Shown piece after piece: positions 53,480 to 63,610 of a stretch of 64,000 nucleotides of DNA; position 1 is the stretch's first letter; every line of letters starts with the position of its first letter. The notes beneath the pieces were generated by a model. That model was given only the letters and a program-made list of their open reading frames with translations. It made no database searches and had not been told where the DNA came from. Source of the stretch: Procambarus clarkii. Lineage: Eukaryota; Arthropoda; Malacostraca; Decapoda; Cambaridae. The stretch covers positions 34,438,689 through 34,502,688 of the forward strand of contig NC_091198.1 of assembly GCF_040958095.1 (NCBI RefSeq), in the 5' to 3' direction. A program made the translations under genes and the position numbers.

Positions 53480-54015
53480 GTTGCGTGGAGGGGCGAGAGG
53501 TGGTGGCGTCGGCCCCGAGTGGAGGAGAGCCGCGCCATCACCTCCAGCCTGGGCTGTCCCTGCCACCCCCACGCTCTCTCTGCCACCAACACGCTCTCCC
53601 TGCCATCACTATACATTTTTCCTACCACCACATTGTTCTTCCTGCCACCACTATGCTCACACAGCTATGGCCACATAATTTTCTCACCTCTATGCTGTAC
53701 CTGCCACCACTATACTCTCTCTACCACCACCTCACACTTTATTCTGCCCTCTCCATGCCCTCCTTACCACTTCCCACGCTCCCCCTACCACAACCATGCT
53801 CTCCCTACCACCACCACTCCTTACCACCACAACACTCCCTGACACCTCCACACTCCATGCCACCACCACTCTACCATCAGCACCCCACTCCGTGCCACCA
53901 CCGCCGCTTTTCGCCACTCTACTTGCTGGTAGTGCCACTCTCCGTTCTGCCACCGCCACTGTCGCCACACCACCACTCCGTGCTGCCACACCGCCATTCT
54001 CCGTGCCGCTACCAG
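53480..54015. repeat. CACCA-rich minisatellite
   Basis: A degenerate array of about 17-20 bp units around CTGCCACCACTATGCTCTCC. All three plus frames give Pro/His/Thr-rich repeats, and the minus strand gives Gly/Val-rich ones. I read this as non-coding tandem repeat. Confidence 0.8.
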
Positions 54016-54090
54016 CTCTCACAAGTTGAGCCTGGCCTTGGGTCAGGCTTGGGGAGTATAAGAACTCCCAGAACCCTATCAAGCAGGTAT
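54016..54090 (+). repeat. LINE5 3' end fragment
   Basis: 'tcacaagttgagcctggcc', then 'gcttggggagtataagaact' and 'atcaagcaggt', as at the LINE5 3' ends near 57,270 (minus) and 62,980 (plus). Confidence 0.7.
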
Positions 54091-54249
54091 CAACCCGCCA
54101 CACTGTAACTCTCAGGGTTGTGGCAGCATTGAGACATGACCACCGCCTACAAAATTCTCAGAGGAATTCAAGAGGGTGGACAAAGATAAACTATTTAGCA
54201 TGGGTGGAACATGAACAAAGGGGGGGGGGGGTGCAGGACAGACTTTTTT

Positions 54250-54850
54250 AGACCAAAATTGGAATTTGCAGTAGTTTAAGGGTGATCATATCTCAAGAAG
54301 CACATAAATAAACTGGAAAAGGTGCAAAGGCATGCTACAAAATGGCTTCTTGAGCTGAAAAACAAGAGTTACGAGGAGAGACTAGAGGCGTTAAACATGC
54401 CAAAACTAGACGATAGAAGCAAAAAAAAGAGGCGATATAATCACCACTACAAAATTAATAACAGGAATCGACCAAATTGAGAGAGGAATTCCTGAAACCA
54501 CCAACTTTAAGAACGAGAGGACCCAGCTTCAAGCTAAGGAAACAAAGGTGTCGAAAAAGTACTTAGTAGAAAGTTTTCTTTGCAAACAGATTGGTAGAAG
54601 GTTGGAACAAGTTAAACGAGATGGTGGTACCTACTATATTCAGTATGGTGGTGCAGGCCAAAACCATCAGTAGTTTCAAAGCGTTTCTGTGACAGAGTAC
54701 TGGGAAGATGGGACACCTTGAGCATAGCTTTCATCCTGTAGTTACACTTGGGTAATTACAGGTGGAAACTTAGTAAAAAAAATTTCAGTGTCAGGGTAGT
54801 TAACGAATGGAATGCACTAGACAGTGATGTACTGGAGGCAATCTCCATTA
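54250..54850 (+). repeat. CR1-like LINE C-terminal remnant
   Basis: Reads HINKLEKVQRHATKWL, then NKSYEERLEALNMPKLDDRS, similar to the C-terminal IRNLSYEERLTKLKLHSLERR of CR1-oct. The 'FQS/W-N' end motifs follow in other frames. Many stops and frameshifts. Confidence 0.65.
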
Positions 54851-54869
54851 TGTGAAGGCTAAGTGGAGG

Positions 54870-55132
54870 CTTAGGGGCCTGAGCTGAGTGGACAACGCTT
54901 CAGATTCGTAGTTCCAAGGTTCTGGGTTCGATCCCCAATTGAGGCGGAAACAAATGGGCAGTTTCTTTCACCCTGATGCCCCTGTTACCTAGCAGTAAAT
55001 AGGTACCTGAGAGTTAGACAGCTGCTACGGGCGGCTTCCTGAGGGTGTGTAACAAAAAGTAGACCTGGTCGAGGACCGGGCCGTAGGGACGCTAAGCCCC
55101 GAAATCATCTCAAGATAACCTTAAGATAACCT
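54870..55132 (+). repeat. tRNA-derived SINE
   Basis: Head with B box GGTTCGATCCC (about 54,926-54,936), then 'ctgttacctagcagtaaa', 'gtcgaggaccgggccgt' and 'ccccgaaatcatctcaagat'. Diverged from the 6,012 copy, including an extra 'gtgtgtaacaaaaagtagac'. Confidence 0.82.
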
Positions 55133-55872
55133 CCATACACAGATTTAAATGTAGATAATATAAGAGCCCAATAGGCTCAGGAACCTGTGCACCAGTTGAT
55201 TGACAGTTGAGAGGCGGGACCAGATAATCAAAGCTCAACCCCTGCAAGCACAACTAGGCAAGTACAGGAGTTTGGGCTAGTAGCTGCTGCTGTCTGGCAA
55301 CTGGGAAAGAAAATTACACTTCGTGTAATTGATCTAAATTTGTCAAAACTATCTACTTTGTTCTTGTTCATCATTATGATTGTTAAAGTAATTTTAAATA
55401 TGAAAAGAACAAACTTTTTAACTTAAAAAATACTTAACATAAGGAATACATAAAAAAATATTTTGTAAAACTATGAACTGAATATTTATTTTACTAAAAT
55501 AAAATTTTTTGACCATTTTGTAAATTTTTTGAAATTGTTGTTCTAGTTCTATGCATTGGAAATACGTTCGTTATTTTACTGAATTAATTGTACCAGAATG
55601 TCTATTATAGCTGTTCAGTGATACAAAATAATGTTTTGTGTAGTTTGTTTTACTATTTGTTTTTAGAATGTATGAAAAAGAACACACTGTGGTGTACAGA
55701 AATATTGTGTTTGGAACAGTTAGGGTATTGAATTAATTGGACCATATTTTCTATTGTGAAATAAGCTCAAAAACATCTTGTATTTAGTTAATTTTTTAAT
55801 TGAATTTACTTTTTAATGGTATCACTAGAAAGGGTAGGTAATTTTCATACAATATGCAACAGACATACTGTA
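55133..55872. other. AT-rich intergenic stretch
   Basis: Very AT-rich from 55,360 on. No genes or repeats recognised. Confidence 0.4.
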
Positions 55873-56741
55873 TCTATATAAATAAAAATGTAAATGTTCG
55901 TTTTGTTCAAAATCGCTAATCTCCAAAAGTTCTTCACTGATTGCTTTGAAATTTTGACACATTCCATTCAAATACGCAAGTTTTTTATATACCTATTATA
56001 TAGATGTCACGTCTGTGACAGGTAAAAACGTACTTTTTTTGGAAAAACTGTTTTTCATGCAAGTTTTCATACGAGGGAAATATCTGAAACCTCTTTATCG
56101 ATTGCTTTGAAATTTTGACACAATGTTGCATTCGAATACACACACGTTTTTATATACAGTACCTACTATATAGATGCCACATCTGTGATGGATAAAAACT
56201 TTTTTTTTTAAACAGCGCCATCTGTTCGACGTAAAAGCAACATACGCTATACAAAATATTTTACGATTCCATTTCAATGTTTCTGATTGCATTGTTAAAT
56301 TAAATTTTCATTGATTTTGATTTATTTTCATTTTGATTTATTTTGTGTGATATTGTGTTGGAATTAAGCCATGTCGTTTACCATACAGTTCATTTCGTGA
56401 GTATAGTTTATTTTTTTTTTTTTTTCATTTTTTAACTAATTATTTTTCAGTGATGGGAACATCAGGACATTTGATGTTCCAATTTTTCTGATGGGAACAT
56501 CAGATCATTTGGGAACACATCCGACAGGGGAGTGGGGAATGGCGGGGAGGACGAGGAGACGGGGGAGGGGGAGAATGGTGAGGATGACGAGGGGACTTGG
56601 GAGTGGGAAATTGTTAGGAGGATGAGGGGACGGGAAGGGAGGGAATGGTGGAGAGGACAGGGGGAACGAAGGCGGGTTGCTGTGGCTCGGCAACACCCAT
56701 GCGTTGATGAGCCACAGCAACGCACGGCCGGGTACAGCTAG
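55873..56741 (+). mobile_element. Non-autonomous Helitron-like element
   Basis: Begins TCTATATAAATAAAAATG after an A and ends CTAG before a T (56,738-56,741), the A/T placement known for Helitrons. A 13-bp perfect stem GTTGCTGTGGCTC/GAGCCACAGCAAC (56,676-56,688 with 56,709-56,721) lies 16 bp upstream of the end. Inside, a segment with 'attgctttgaaattttgaca' is repeated (55,935 and 56,100). No helicase is encoded. Confidence 0.6.
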
Positions 56742-57242
56742 TAAATAATAAAAATAAAAATTTAAATTGAATTGAATTCAGTATGGAGCCAAAACAGAAG
56801 TGCCACAATGAAAGGATTAAAAGCAACCAAGCATCCTAAGCTGTTGGATAACATGGAAAGTAATATTTCACTGGGACATTAATCAAAAACCTATTGTGAC
56901 GCGTAATTGTGCATCACTTTTGTTTTTATTTTCAATGTGCATTTTCATGCATATATATTAAGCATTAAATAAAATCTTAAGGATTCCACTTGATAATATT
57001 TATTTTTGTTATTTAAAAAATTTTTAGATAAGAAAACAGTACAGTGGTTGAATATTTGTTAAATAAAATGCATATTTAATTAAGCCACTAGTTTGCAGAG
57101 CATTTCTGGCAAAATGTACCATTTCTTATAATGATATACTGTACTGTATAGTATATGTGCATTGCTAATTAGGAGATATGCATGTTGTATTTTGTATATT
57201 TAATTTATTTTTTCAATATAAATAACTGCAGTACAGTTTTCA
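56742..57242. other. AT-rich stretch without recognised features
   Basis: Poly-A/T rich; nothing recognised except short direct repeats of 'ctgcagtacag/tgcagtacag' at its right end, which resemble the minisatellite at 60,930. Confidence 0.4.
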
Positions 57243-57302
57243 TGCAGTACAGTATTTATGCGGTACCTGCTTAACCTGCTTGATGGGGATCTGGGAGTTC
57301 TT

Positions 57303-59831
57303 CTACTCCCCAAGCCCGGCCTGAAGCCAGGCTCGACTTGTGAGAGTTTGGTCCACCAGACTGTTGCTTGGAGCGGCCCGCAGGCCCACATACCCACCAC
57401 AGCCCAACTGATCCGGAACTTTTCTTTGAAAACAGTCCAGTTTTCTCTTGGAGATGTCCATGGTTGTTCCGGCAATATTTCTTATAGTCGCTGGGAGGAC
57501 GTTGAACAACCGCGGGCCTCTGATGTTTATACAGTTTTCTCTGATTGTGCCTATGGCACTTCTGCTCTTCACTGGTTCAATATTGCATTTTCTTCCATAT
57601 CGTTCACTCCAGTATGTTGTTATTTTACTGTGTAGATTTGGGCCCTCGCCCTCCAGTATTTTCCATGTGTACAGTATATTATTTGGTATCTCTCTCGTCT
57701 CCTTTCTAGAGAGTACATTTGGAGAGCTTTGAGATGATCCCAATAATTTTGGCGTTTTATCTCGTCTATGCGTGCCGTATATGTTGTCTGTATTCCCTCT
57801 TATTTCAGCAATCTCTCCTGCTCTGAAGGGGGAAGTGAGTACTGAGCAGTACTTGAGACGGAACAACACAAGTGACTTGAAGAGTACAACCATTGTGGTG
57901 GGACCCCTGGATTTGAAAGTTCTTGTAATCCATCTGATCATTTTTCTGGCTGACGTAATATTTGCTTGGTTATGCTCCCTAAACGTTAGATCGTCGGACA
58001 TTATTATTCCCAAATCCTTGACATGCTGTTTTTCTACTATGGGAAGATTCGATTGTGTTTTGTACCCTGTATTATGTTTCAGATCCTCATTTTTGCCGTA
58101 CCTGAGTGCCTGAAATTTATTACTGTTAAACATCATGTTATTTTCTGCTGCCCAATCGAAAACTTTGTTGACATCTGCTTGTAATTTTTCAATGTCTTCA
58201 GCAGAGGTAATTTTCATGCTGATTTTTGTGTCATCTGCGAAGGATGACACGAAGCTGTGACGTGTATTTTTGTCTATGTCTGGTATGAGAATAAGGAACA
58301 GCAGTGGTGCAAGGACTGTACCTTGAGGTACAGAGCTTTTAACATCGCTTGGACTCGATTTTATTTGATTGACTCTTACTCTTTGTGTTCTGTTTGACAG
58401 GAAATTGAGTATCCAGCGTCCCACTTTTCCAGTTATTCCAATTGACCTCATTTTGTGAGCTATCACCCCATGGTCACATTTGTCGAACGCCTTTGCAAAG
58501 TCTGTGTATACAACATCTGCATTTTGCTTTTCTTCTAGAGCTTCTGGGATTTTATCATAGTGGTTGAGTAACTGTGACAGACAGGATCTTCCCGCTCTAA
58601 ATCCATGTTGTCCTGGGTTGTGCAACTCATTGTTTTCCATAAAACTAGAAATTTGATTCCTAATCACTCTTTCAAACACTTTTATTATGTGTGATGTTAG
58701 TGCAACTGGCCTATAATTTTTTGCCAAGGCTTTACTCCCCCCCTTGTGCAATGGAGCTATATCTGCAGATTTAAGTGCTGCTGGTATCTCCCCTGTATCC
58801 AGGCTCTTTCTCCATATTACGCTGAGTGCTCCCACTACTGGTACTTTACATTTCTTTATGAATATTGAATTCCATGAGTTATGCCCAGGAGCTGAGTGCA
58901 TAGGCATATTGTCAATTTCTCTTTCAATGTCTTCCGTGTTTGTGGTAATATCCGGTATATTATCTGCAGCTTGAATGTCATTCATAAAGAAGCTGTCTGG
59001 GTCATCAACTTTCATGTTGTTTATTGGTGTGCTAAACATAGCCTCATACTGGCTTCTTAGAATTTCACTAATCTCTTTGTTGTCATCTGTGTACATACCT
59101 TCATTTGTAATTAACGGTCCAATACTGGTCGAGGTTTTTGATTTTGCGTATGTGAAAAAATATTTCAGATTTTTCTTTATCTCTTGTGTCGCTTTCTGTT
59201 CCAATTCCATTTCCTCAGACTCATATGATTGCTTCAACGTTTGTTCTATTTCTTCGATCTTCCTGCTTAGACTTATTTTCCTTGCTTGTGATAGTTGTGT
59301 CTGCCGAAGCATTTCCGTTATTTTTTTCCTTCTCCTGTACAGTCGTCTGCGTTCTCTTTCTAGAGTGGTCCTCTTTCTGCCCCTCCTCACAGGCACGTGC
59401 TTCAAGCAGACCTTGTAAGCTTCAGCTGTCAGTTGAGCTATTCCCTGGGTGGGAGTTTTCTCGCTTAAGATCGTCTCCCATTGAATGGTTGTAAGGTCTA
59501 CATTTATTTTTTCCCAGTCGATCCTCTTATTGTTGAAATTGAATTGATTGAATATTCCTTCTCGCTTGTTGGGTCTCTTAGACCTACTACCGTTATTTAT
59601 GGTAGTTCGCACTTCAAAGAGCTTATGGTCTGAGTATGAAGTATCTGAGATTGTAATGTCTCTGATTAGTTCATCATTGTTTGTGAATAACAAGTCTAGT
59701 GTGTTTTCGTTCCTAGTTGGTTCTGTAATCTGTTGATTGAGCGAGAATTTGTCACAGAATCTCAAAAGTTCTCTGATCTGTGGTTGGTTATTTCCCGGGT
59801 CAATCCCTGCTATGATATTTGTGTTTGCCAT
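57303..59831 (-). CDS. LINE5 ORF2: endonuclease C-terminus and reverse transcriptase
   Basis: 842 residues, uninterrupted. The N-terminus has TRNENTLDLLFTNND and SYSDHKLFEV (the last endonuclease motif). RT motifs are KNYRPVALTSHIIKVFERV, GQHGFRAGRSCLSQLL, VVYTDFAKAFDKCDHG, SVPQGTVLAPLLFLILIPD and SSFADDTKISMKI. The C-terminal domain has FKSLVLFRLKYCSVLTSPF and RENCINIRGPRLFNVLPATI. The missing first part of the endonuclease lies just upstream (60,153-59,863 and 60,364-60,143) in shifted frames. Confidence 0.9.
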   Translation of the reverse strand: MANTNIIAGIDPGNNQPQIRELLRFCDKFSLNQQITEPTRNENTLDLLFTNNDELIRDITISDTSYSDHKLFEVRTTINNGSRSKRPNKREGIFNQFNFNNKRIDWEKINVDLTTIQWETILSEKTPTQGIAQLTAEAYKVCLKHVPVRRGRKRTTLERERRRLYRRRKKITEMLRQTQLSQARKISLSRKIEEIEQTLKQSYESEEMELEQKATQEIKKNLKYFFTYAKSKTSTSIGPLITNEGMYTDDNKEISEILRSQYEAMFSTPINNMKVDDPDSFFMNDIQAADNIPDITTNTEDIEREIDNMPMHSAPGHNSWNSIFIKKCKVPVVGALSVIWRKSLDTGEIPAALKSADIAPLHKGGSKALAKNYRPVALTSHIIKVFERVIRNQISSFMENNELHNPGQHGFRAGRSCLSQLLNHYDKIPEALEEKQNADVVYTDFAKAFDKCDHGVIAHKMRSIGITGKVGRWILNFLSNRTQRVRVNQIKSSPSDVKSSVPQGTVLAPLLFLILIPDIDKNTRHSFVSSFADDTKISMKITSAEDIEKLQADVNKVFDWAAENNMMFNSNKFQALRYGKNEDLKHNTGYKTQSNLPIVEKQHVKDLGIIMSDDLTFREHNQANITSARKMIRWITRTFKSRGPTTMVVLFKSLVLFRLKYCSVLTSPFRAGEIAEIRGNTDNIYGTHRRDKTPKLLGSSQSSPNVLSRKETREIPNNILYTWKILEGEGPNLHSKITTYWSERYGRKCNIEPVKSRSAIGTIRENCINIRGPRLFNVLPATIRNIAGTTMDISKRKLDCFQRKVPDQLGCGGYVGLRAAPSNSLVDQTLTSRAWLQAGLGE

Positions 59832-59862
59832 TCTCCATCTTAGACTCGGTAAATTGAAATCT

Positions 59863-60364
59863 TCAAGGAATATCTGGAGCTGGGTTTGCTAGGTTACCAA
59901 GTATGTTCTCTATTTTGTGCATCTGCTCTGTGAATTCCTCAACCGTTGTATCTGGCAGTTTATATATGAGAATAATAATTAGGTTTAGTTTCTCTACCTT
60001 AATTCCAAGTACCTCTACCACCTCATTAGTTGATTTTAGTAGTTCTGTACATACCAGGTCGTCTTTAATATACAGACCTACTCCTCCATTTGACCAAGTT
60101 TTTCTATCACATCTATATAAACTATAATTTGGAATCCAGATTTCACCATCCATGTAATCTTTTGTATGAGTTTCCGTGAATGCCCCAAATATTGAGTTTG
60201 ACTAATAGGAGGCCATTTATGAACTTAACTTTATTTCTTGACTTTGGCTTTAAACCTTGAATGTTTGCAAATATGAATGATTGTCCATATTGTGTGTCAC
60301 TTCTGGAAGGTTTTGGTAGTTCTCCCTCCTCTCTACCCTGACCCAGGGTGTGTTGTTGTGGCAA
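59863..60364 (-). pseudogene. LINE5 endonuclease N-terminal part, frameshifted
   Basis: FIFANIQGLKPKSRNKV (about 60,290) is the first endonuclease motif. After a shift near 60,150, IPNYSLYRCDRKTWSNGGVG and IIILIYKLPDTT follow, then another shift near 59,850 into the long ORF. Two breaks therefore separate the endonuclease from RT. Confidence 0.75.
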
Positions 60365-60860
60365 TGGTTTGTCCAGTTTTGGAAGTGATACTGGGGAGTG
60401 AGGTAGTCTCTGTGTAGTTGGGGGGGTGTAGTATGTGTGGGCTTGATGACGAACTGTAGTCCAGTCTTGGGCATTTCTCCCTCTCCATCCGTACTTTTGC
60501 CACGTTTCTGTCTTGTCTGTTTCTCCCTCTGTTTCTGCCTGTCTCTAAAAATATTTCATGGCTATTGTATTGGACTTCCTCTCTTATATAGTGCTGTGTA
60601 CCTCTGACGTGGAAATCAGGGCAATGAAGATTGTAGCATTTCCTTTCATTAACTGAGAGTTTGCATAGCTTAGGGTGAAAATATCTACACTCTGTATCAA
60701 AACGACATCTGCCTTTCCCTAACCAGTTTCGGCATTTCCGTGGGTGCATGAATGTGCATTCCGTGCCTCTGGGCCCATATCTGCACTGTCCTTTTGCATA
60801 ATACCTGCAAATATTTTCATCTGTGAATGTATTCTTCTTGTTTGTACCCGTGCACGACTT
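60333..60860 (-). CDS. LINE5 upstream ORF with CCCH zinc fingers, partial
   Basis: The frame is open from a stop near 60,880 to 60,333; the first ATG is at 60,749. It contains CCCH-type fingers: one before that ATG (CRYYAKGQC...ECTFMH), then CRNWLGKGRCRFDTECRYFH (CX8CX5CX3H) and CKLSVNERKCYNLHCPDFH (CX8CX4CX3H). A Gln/Asn/Arg-rich tail follows. CCCH fingers usually bind RNA, so an ORF1-like role is plausible. The 5' part may be missing. Confidence 0.72.
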   Translation of the reverse strand, partial: KSCTGTNKKNTFTDENICRYYAKGQCRYGPRGTECTFMHPRKCRNWLGKGRCRFDTECRYFHPKLCKLSVNERKCYNLHCPDFHVRGTQHYIREEVQYNSHEIFLETGRNRGRNRQDRNVAKVRMEREKCPRLDYSSSSSPHILHPPNYTETTSLPSITSKTGQTIATTTHPGSG

Positions 60861-60930
60861 GGCTACCTATGTGTTTTTTGTTCCAACTTTCTCGTTTCTG
60901 CATTCATTCTCGGTATTGCCCTTATCTGGT

Positions 60931-61690
60931 ACTTGGGCAATAGTTTGGTGCAGTACAGTATTTATGCGGTACTTGGGCAACAGTTCGGTGCAGTACATTA
61001 TTTATGCGGTACTTGGGCAACAGTTCGGTGCAGTACATTATTTATGCGGTACTTGGGCAACAGTTCGGTGCAGTACATTATTTATGCGGTACTTGGGCAA
61101 CAGTCTGGTACAGTACAGTGTTTTTGCAGTACTTGGGCAACAGTCCAGTGCAGTACATTGTTTATGCGGTACTTGGGCAACAGTCCAGCGCAGTACAGTG
61201 TTTGTGGTATTTGGGCAACAGTCTGGTGTGGTACAGTGTTTATGCGGAATCAGTCCGGTGCCGTTCAGTGTTTATGCGGTACTTGGGCAACAGTCTGGTA
61301 CAGTACATTGTTTATGCAGTACTTGGGCAACGGTCTGGTACAGTACATTGTTTATGCAGTACTTGGGCAAGAGTCCTGTACGGTACAGTGTTTATTCAGT
61401 ACTTAGGCAACAGTTCGGCGCAGTACAGTGTTTATGTGGTGCTTGGGCAACAGTTCAGTGCAGCACATTGTTTATGCAGTACTTGGGCAACAGTCCTGTA
61501 TGGTACAGTGTTTATGTGGTGCTTGGGCAACAGTTCAGTGCAGTACATTGTTTATTCAGTACTTAGGCAACAGTTCAGTGCAGTACAGTGTTTATGTGGT
61601 ACTTGGGCAACAGTCTGGTGTGGTACAGTGCTTATGCGGAATCAGTCCGGTCTCGTTCAGTGTTTATGCGGTACTTGGACAACAGTCTGC
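60931..61690. repeat. 40-bp minisatellite, about 19 units
   Basis: Unit GGTACTTGGGCAACAGTTCG, then GTGCAGTACATTATTTATGC. Units at the left are nearly identical and those to the right vary; two units are shortened ('gcggaatcagtccggt' at about 61,243 and 61,637). Because 40 is not a multiple of 3, all three plus frames stay open and give a 40-residue period; these are not genes. Confidence 0.95.
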
Positions 61691-61965
61691 AATAATTAGT
61701 ATTGTTTAAATTTTTTTTACATGGCGATGAGTGTAGAGTAATGAGGCAGTATTAACCTAATTCATAACAAAAATTTATTATTTGCTATTTTACCTGATTT
61801 TACCTGAGGCCACTAACCTAGTGGTCTTAATGAGGACAGGAAGCCAGCAGCTTGTTGAAGGTCCACTCATTTGCCTGGATGGTCTTTTCCAGATATATTT
61901 TAAAACAACACAGTTTTGACTGTTACGGTTTCGGCGGGCAGGCAGTTTCTTGGGTTTATAAACCG
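61691..61965. other. Unassigned stretch with 'gaggacaggaagcc' repeat piece
   Basis: Contains 'gaggacaggaagccagcag' (about 61,832), similar to 20,575-20,595. Otherwise nothing recognised. Confidence 0.4.
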
Positions 61966-62185
61966 GTGGGTAAAAAAATCATCTTTTCTCAGTCTTACAG
62001 TATGACTTGAGCTTGAAACCATTGCTCCTTGTTTGTGTTACATCTAACCTTCTGAAGAAAATATCTATCTTTATCCTCTAACTTGTTCAGTATTATAAAA
62101 GTTTCTATGAGATCCCCCTGTCATGCCTGGTTTGCAGTGTTGTTAGCCCTGTGACCTTCAAGCGTTCTTGATCCAAGAGATGACT
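61966..62185 (-). repeat. CR1-like LINE C-terminal remnant (minus)
   Basis: The minus strand reads GDLIETFIILNKLEDKDRYF, then RCNTNKEQWFQAQVI, a CR1-type C-terminal domain block. Short and with stops. Confidence 0.6.
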
Positions 62186-62199
62186 TGACTCTGGAATGA

Positions 62200-63160
62200 C
62201 TTTTGTTGAAAGAAAAAATGACAGGTTGAGTAACAAGAACCTTTCAAACTAGAGATGCTATTCCAGTGTTGATACTTTTCAAGATGCTAGTGCTCTCTAG
62301 AGTAGAATACTGTTGCACAATGACAGTCCATTTCAAAGCTGGAGAAATTGCTGACCTGGAGAGCATGCAGAAATCCTTTTTTGTTAGAATCCACTCAGTA
62401 AAACATCCAAATTACATTAGGACCGACTAAAATCCCTAAATCTCTATTCTCATGAGTGCAGGCGGGAGAGATACATAACAATTTACACATGGAAAATATT
62501 AGAAGGCATGGTTCTAAATCTGCACCCAGAAATAACATCACATGAGATCAGAAGGCATGGCAGAATGTGCAGAATAACTTCGTTGAAAAGCAGAGGTGTA
62601 ATAGGTGCCCTGAGAGAGAATTCTATTAATATCAGAGGCCCGAGACTGTTCAACGCATTTCCACTACACATAAGGGGCATAACTGGCCGAGGTGCCATAG
62701 GCACAATCAGAGAACACTGTATAAACATCAGAGGTCCGCAATTGTTCAACGTCCTCCCAGTGACTATAAGAAATATTGCCGGAACAACCGTGGATGTCTT
62801 AAAGAGAAAACTAGATTGTTGTCTAAAAAAAAAAAATGCTGAACCAACCGGGTTGTGGCGGGTATGTGGGCCTGTGGGTCGCTCCAAGCAACAGCCTGGT
62901 GGACCAAGCTGTCACAAGTCAAGCCTGGCCTAGGGCTGGGCTTGGGGAGTAGAAGAACTCCCAGAAACCCATCAAGCAGGACCCATCATAGTGTTCAAGA
63001 GAGAACTTAATAAACACCTCCAAAGGATACCTGATAAACCAGGCTGTGGTTCATATACCGTATCAGGCTGCGAGCAGCTGCGTCCAACAGCCTGGTTGAG
63101 CAACGAGATTGAGGACCGGGTCGCTGGAACGTTGAGCCCTGAAATCATCGCATGTTAATG
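62200..63160 (+). repeat. Two nested LINE5-like 3' ends
   Basis: Outer element: AGEIADLESMQKSFF, GVIGALRENSINIRGPRLFN (62,610-62,690), then after the insert FKRELNKHLQRIPDKPG and LSNEIEDRVAGTLSPEII to 63,150. Inner element (about 62,691-62,985): GAIGTIREHCINIRGPQLFN, then 'gggcttggggagtagaagaa' and 'catcaagcagg'. The same C-terminal motif thus occurs twice in one open frame (62,508-62,933), which is an accident of insertion. Confidence 0.72.
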
Positions 63161-63232
63161 CAAGGTAAGTCCGGTGTTGCATCTTCTCCAGAGCAGCTAT
63201 GTCCTTCTGAAAATAAGGTCTCTGTGCTTAAG

Positions 63233-63610
63233 GACATAAGAATAAAGGTAACTGCAGAAGGCCTATTGGTCCATACGAGGCGGCTCCTATTTAAAACCAC
63301 CCAATCCAACTCGTATACAGGTCCAACTCACGCTTGAAACAATCAAGGGACCCTACCTCAACCACGTTACACGATAATTGGTTCCACAAACCAACAACCC
63401 TGTTACTGAACCAGAATTTACCCAGATCTTTCCCAAATTTAAATATCCATTGTTTCGTATTCTGTCATGTGTTGATACAATACTTTTAATATCCTATTAA
63501 TATCTCCATTGTTATGTCCATTCATCCACTCGTACTCTTCTATCATGTCATCCCTAATTCTTCTCCTTTCTAGAGAATATAATTTATGCTTTGTCAATCT
63601 TTCTGCGTCC
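63233..63610 (-). repeat. CR1-oct 3' end, diverged (minus)
   Basis: Starts 'cataagaataaaggtaactg' (octamer tail and 3' end reversed), with 'gcagaaggcctattggtcc' and the C-terminal coding region (NNGDINRILKV on the minus strand). An older relative of the 32-42 kb copies, with all types of substitutions. Confidence 0.82.

Larger units (their letters stand above)
57266..60930 (-). mobile_element. LINE5: CR1-like non-LTR retrotransposon
   Basis: Minus-strand element with CCCH zinc-finger ORF, endonuclease and RT. Its 3' end contains 'gggcttggggagtagaagaa' and finishes with AAGCAGG repeats (57,266-57,290). It abuts 40-bp minisatellite sequence on both sides ('gcagtacagtatttatgcgg' at 57,245 and 60,954), with GGTAC at both junctions, so it may have landed inside that array. 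Confidence 0.85.

Noticed and set aside
53485-54108. Pro/His-rich protein genes on the plus strand
   Set aside because: The composition follows the CACCA-rich tandem repeat in every frame, and the frames overlap each other.
60931-61690. CRISPR-like array
   Set aside because: Direct repeats follow each other without spacers, and the setting is eukaryotic. It is a minisatellite.
60744-61699. Three long overlapping reading frames encoding Gly/Tyr/Cys-rich repeat proteins
   Set aside because: They are the three frames of one 40-bp minisatellite with no stop in the unit. No start context or domains.
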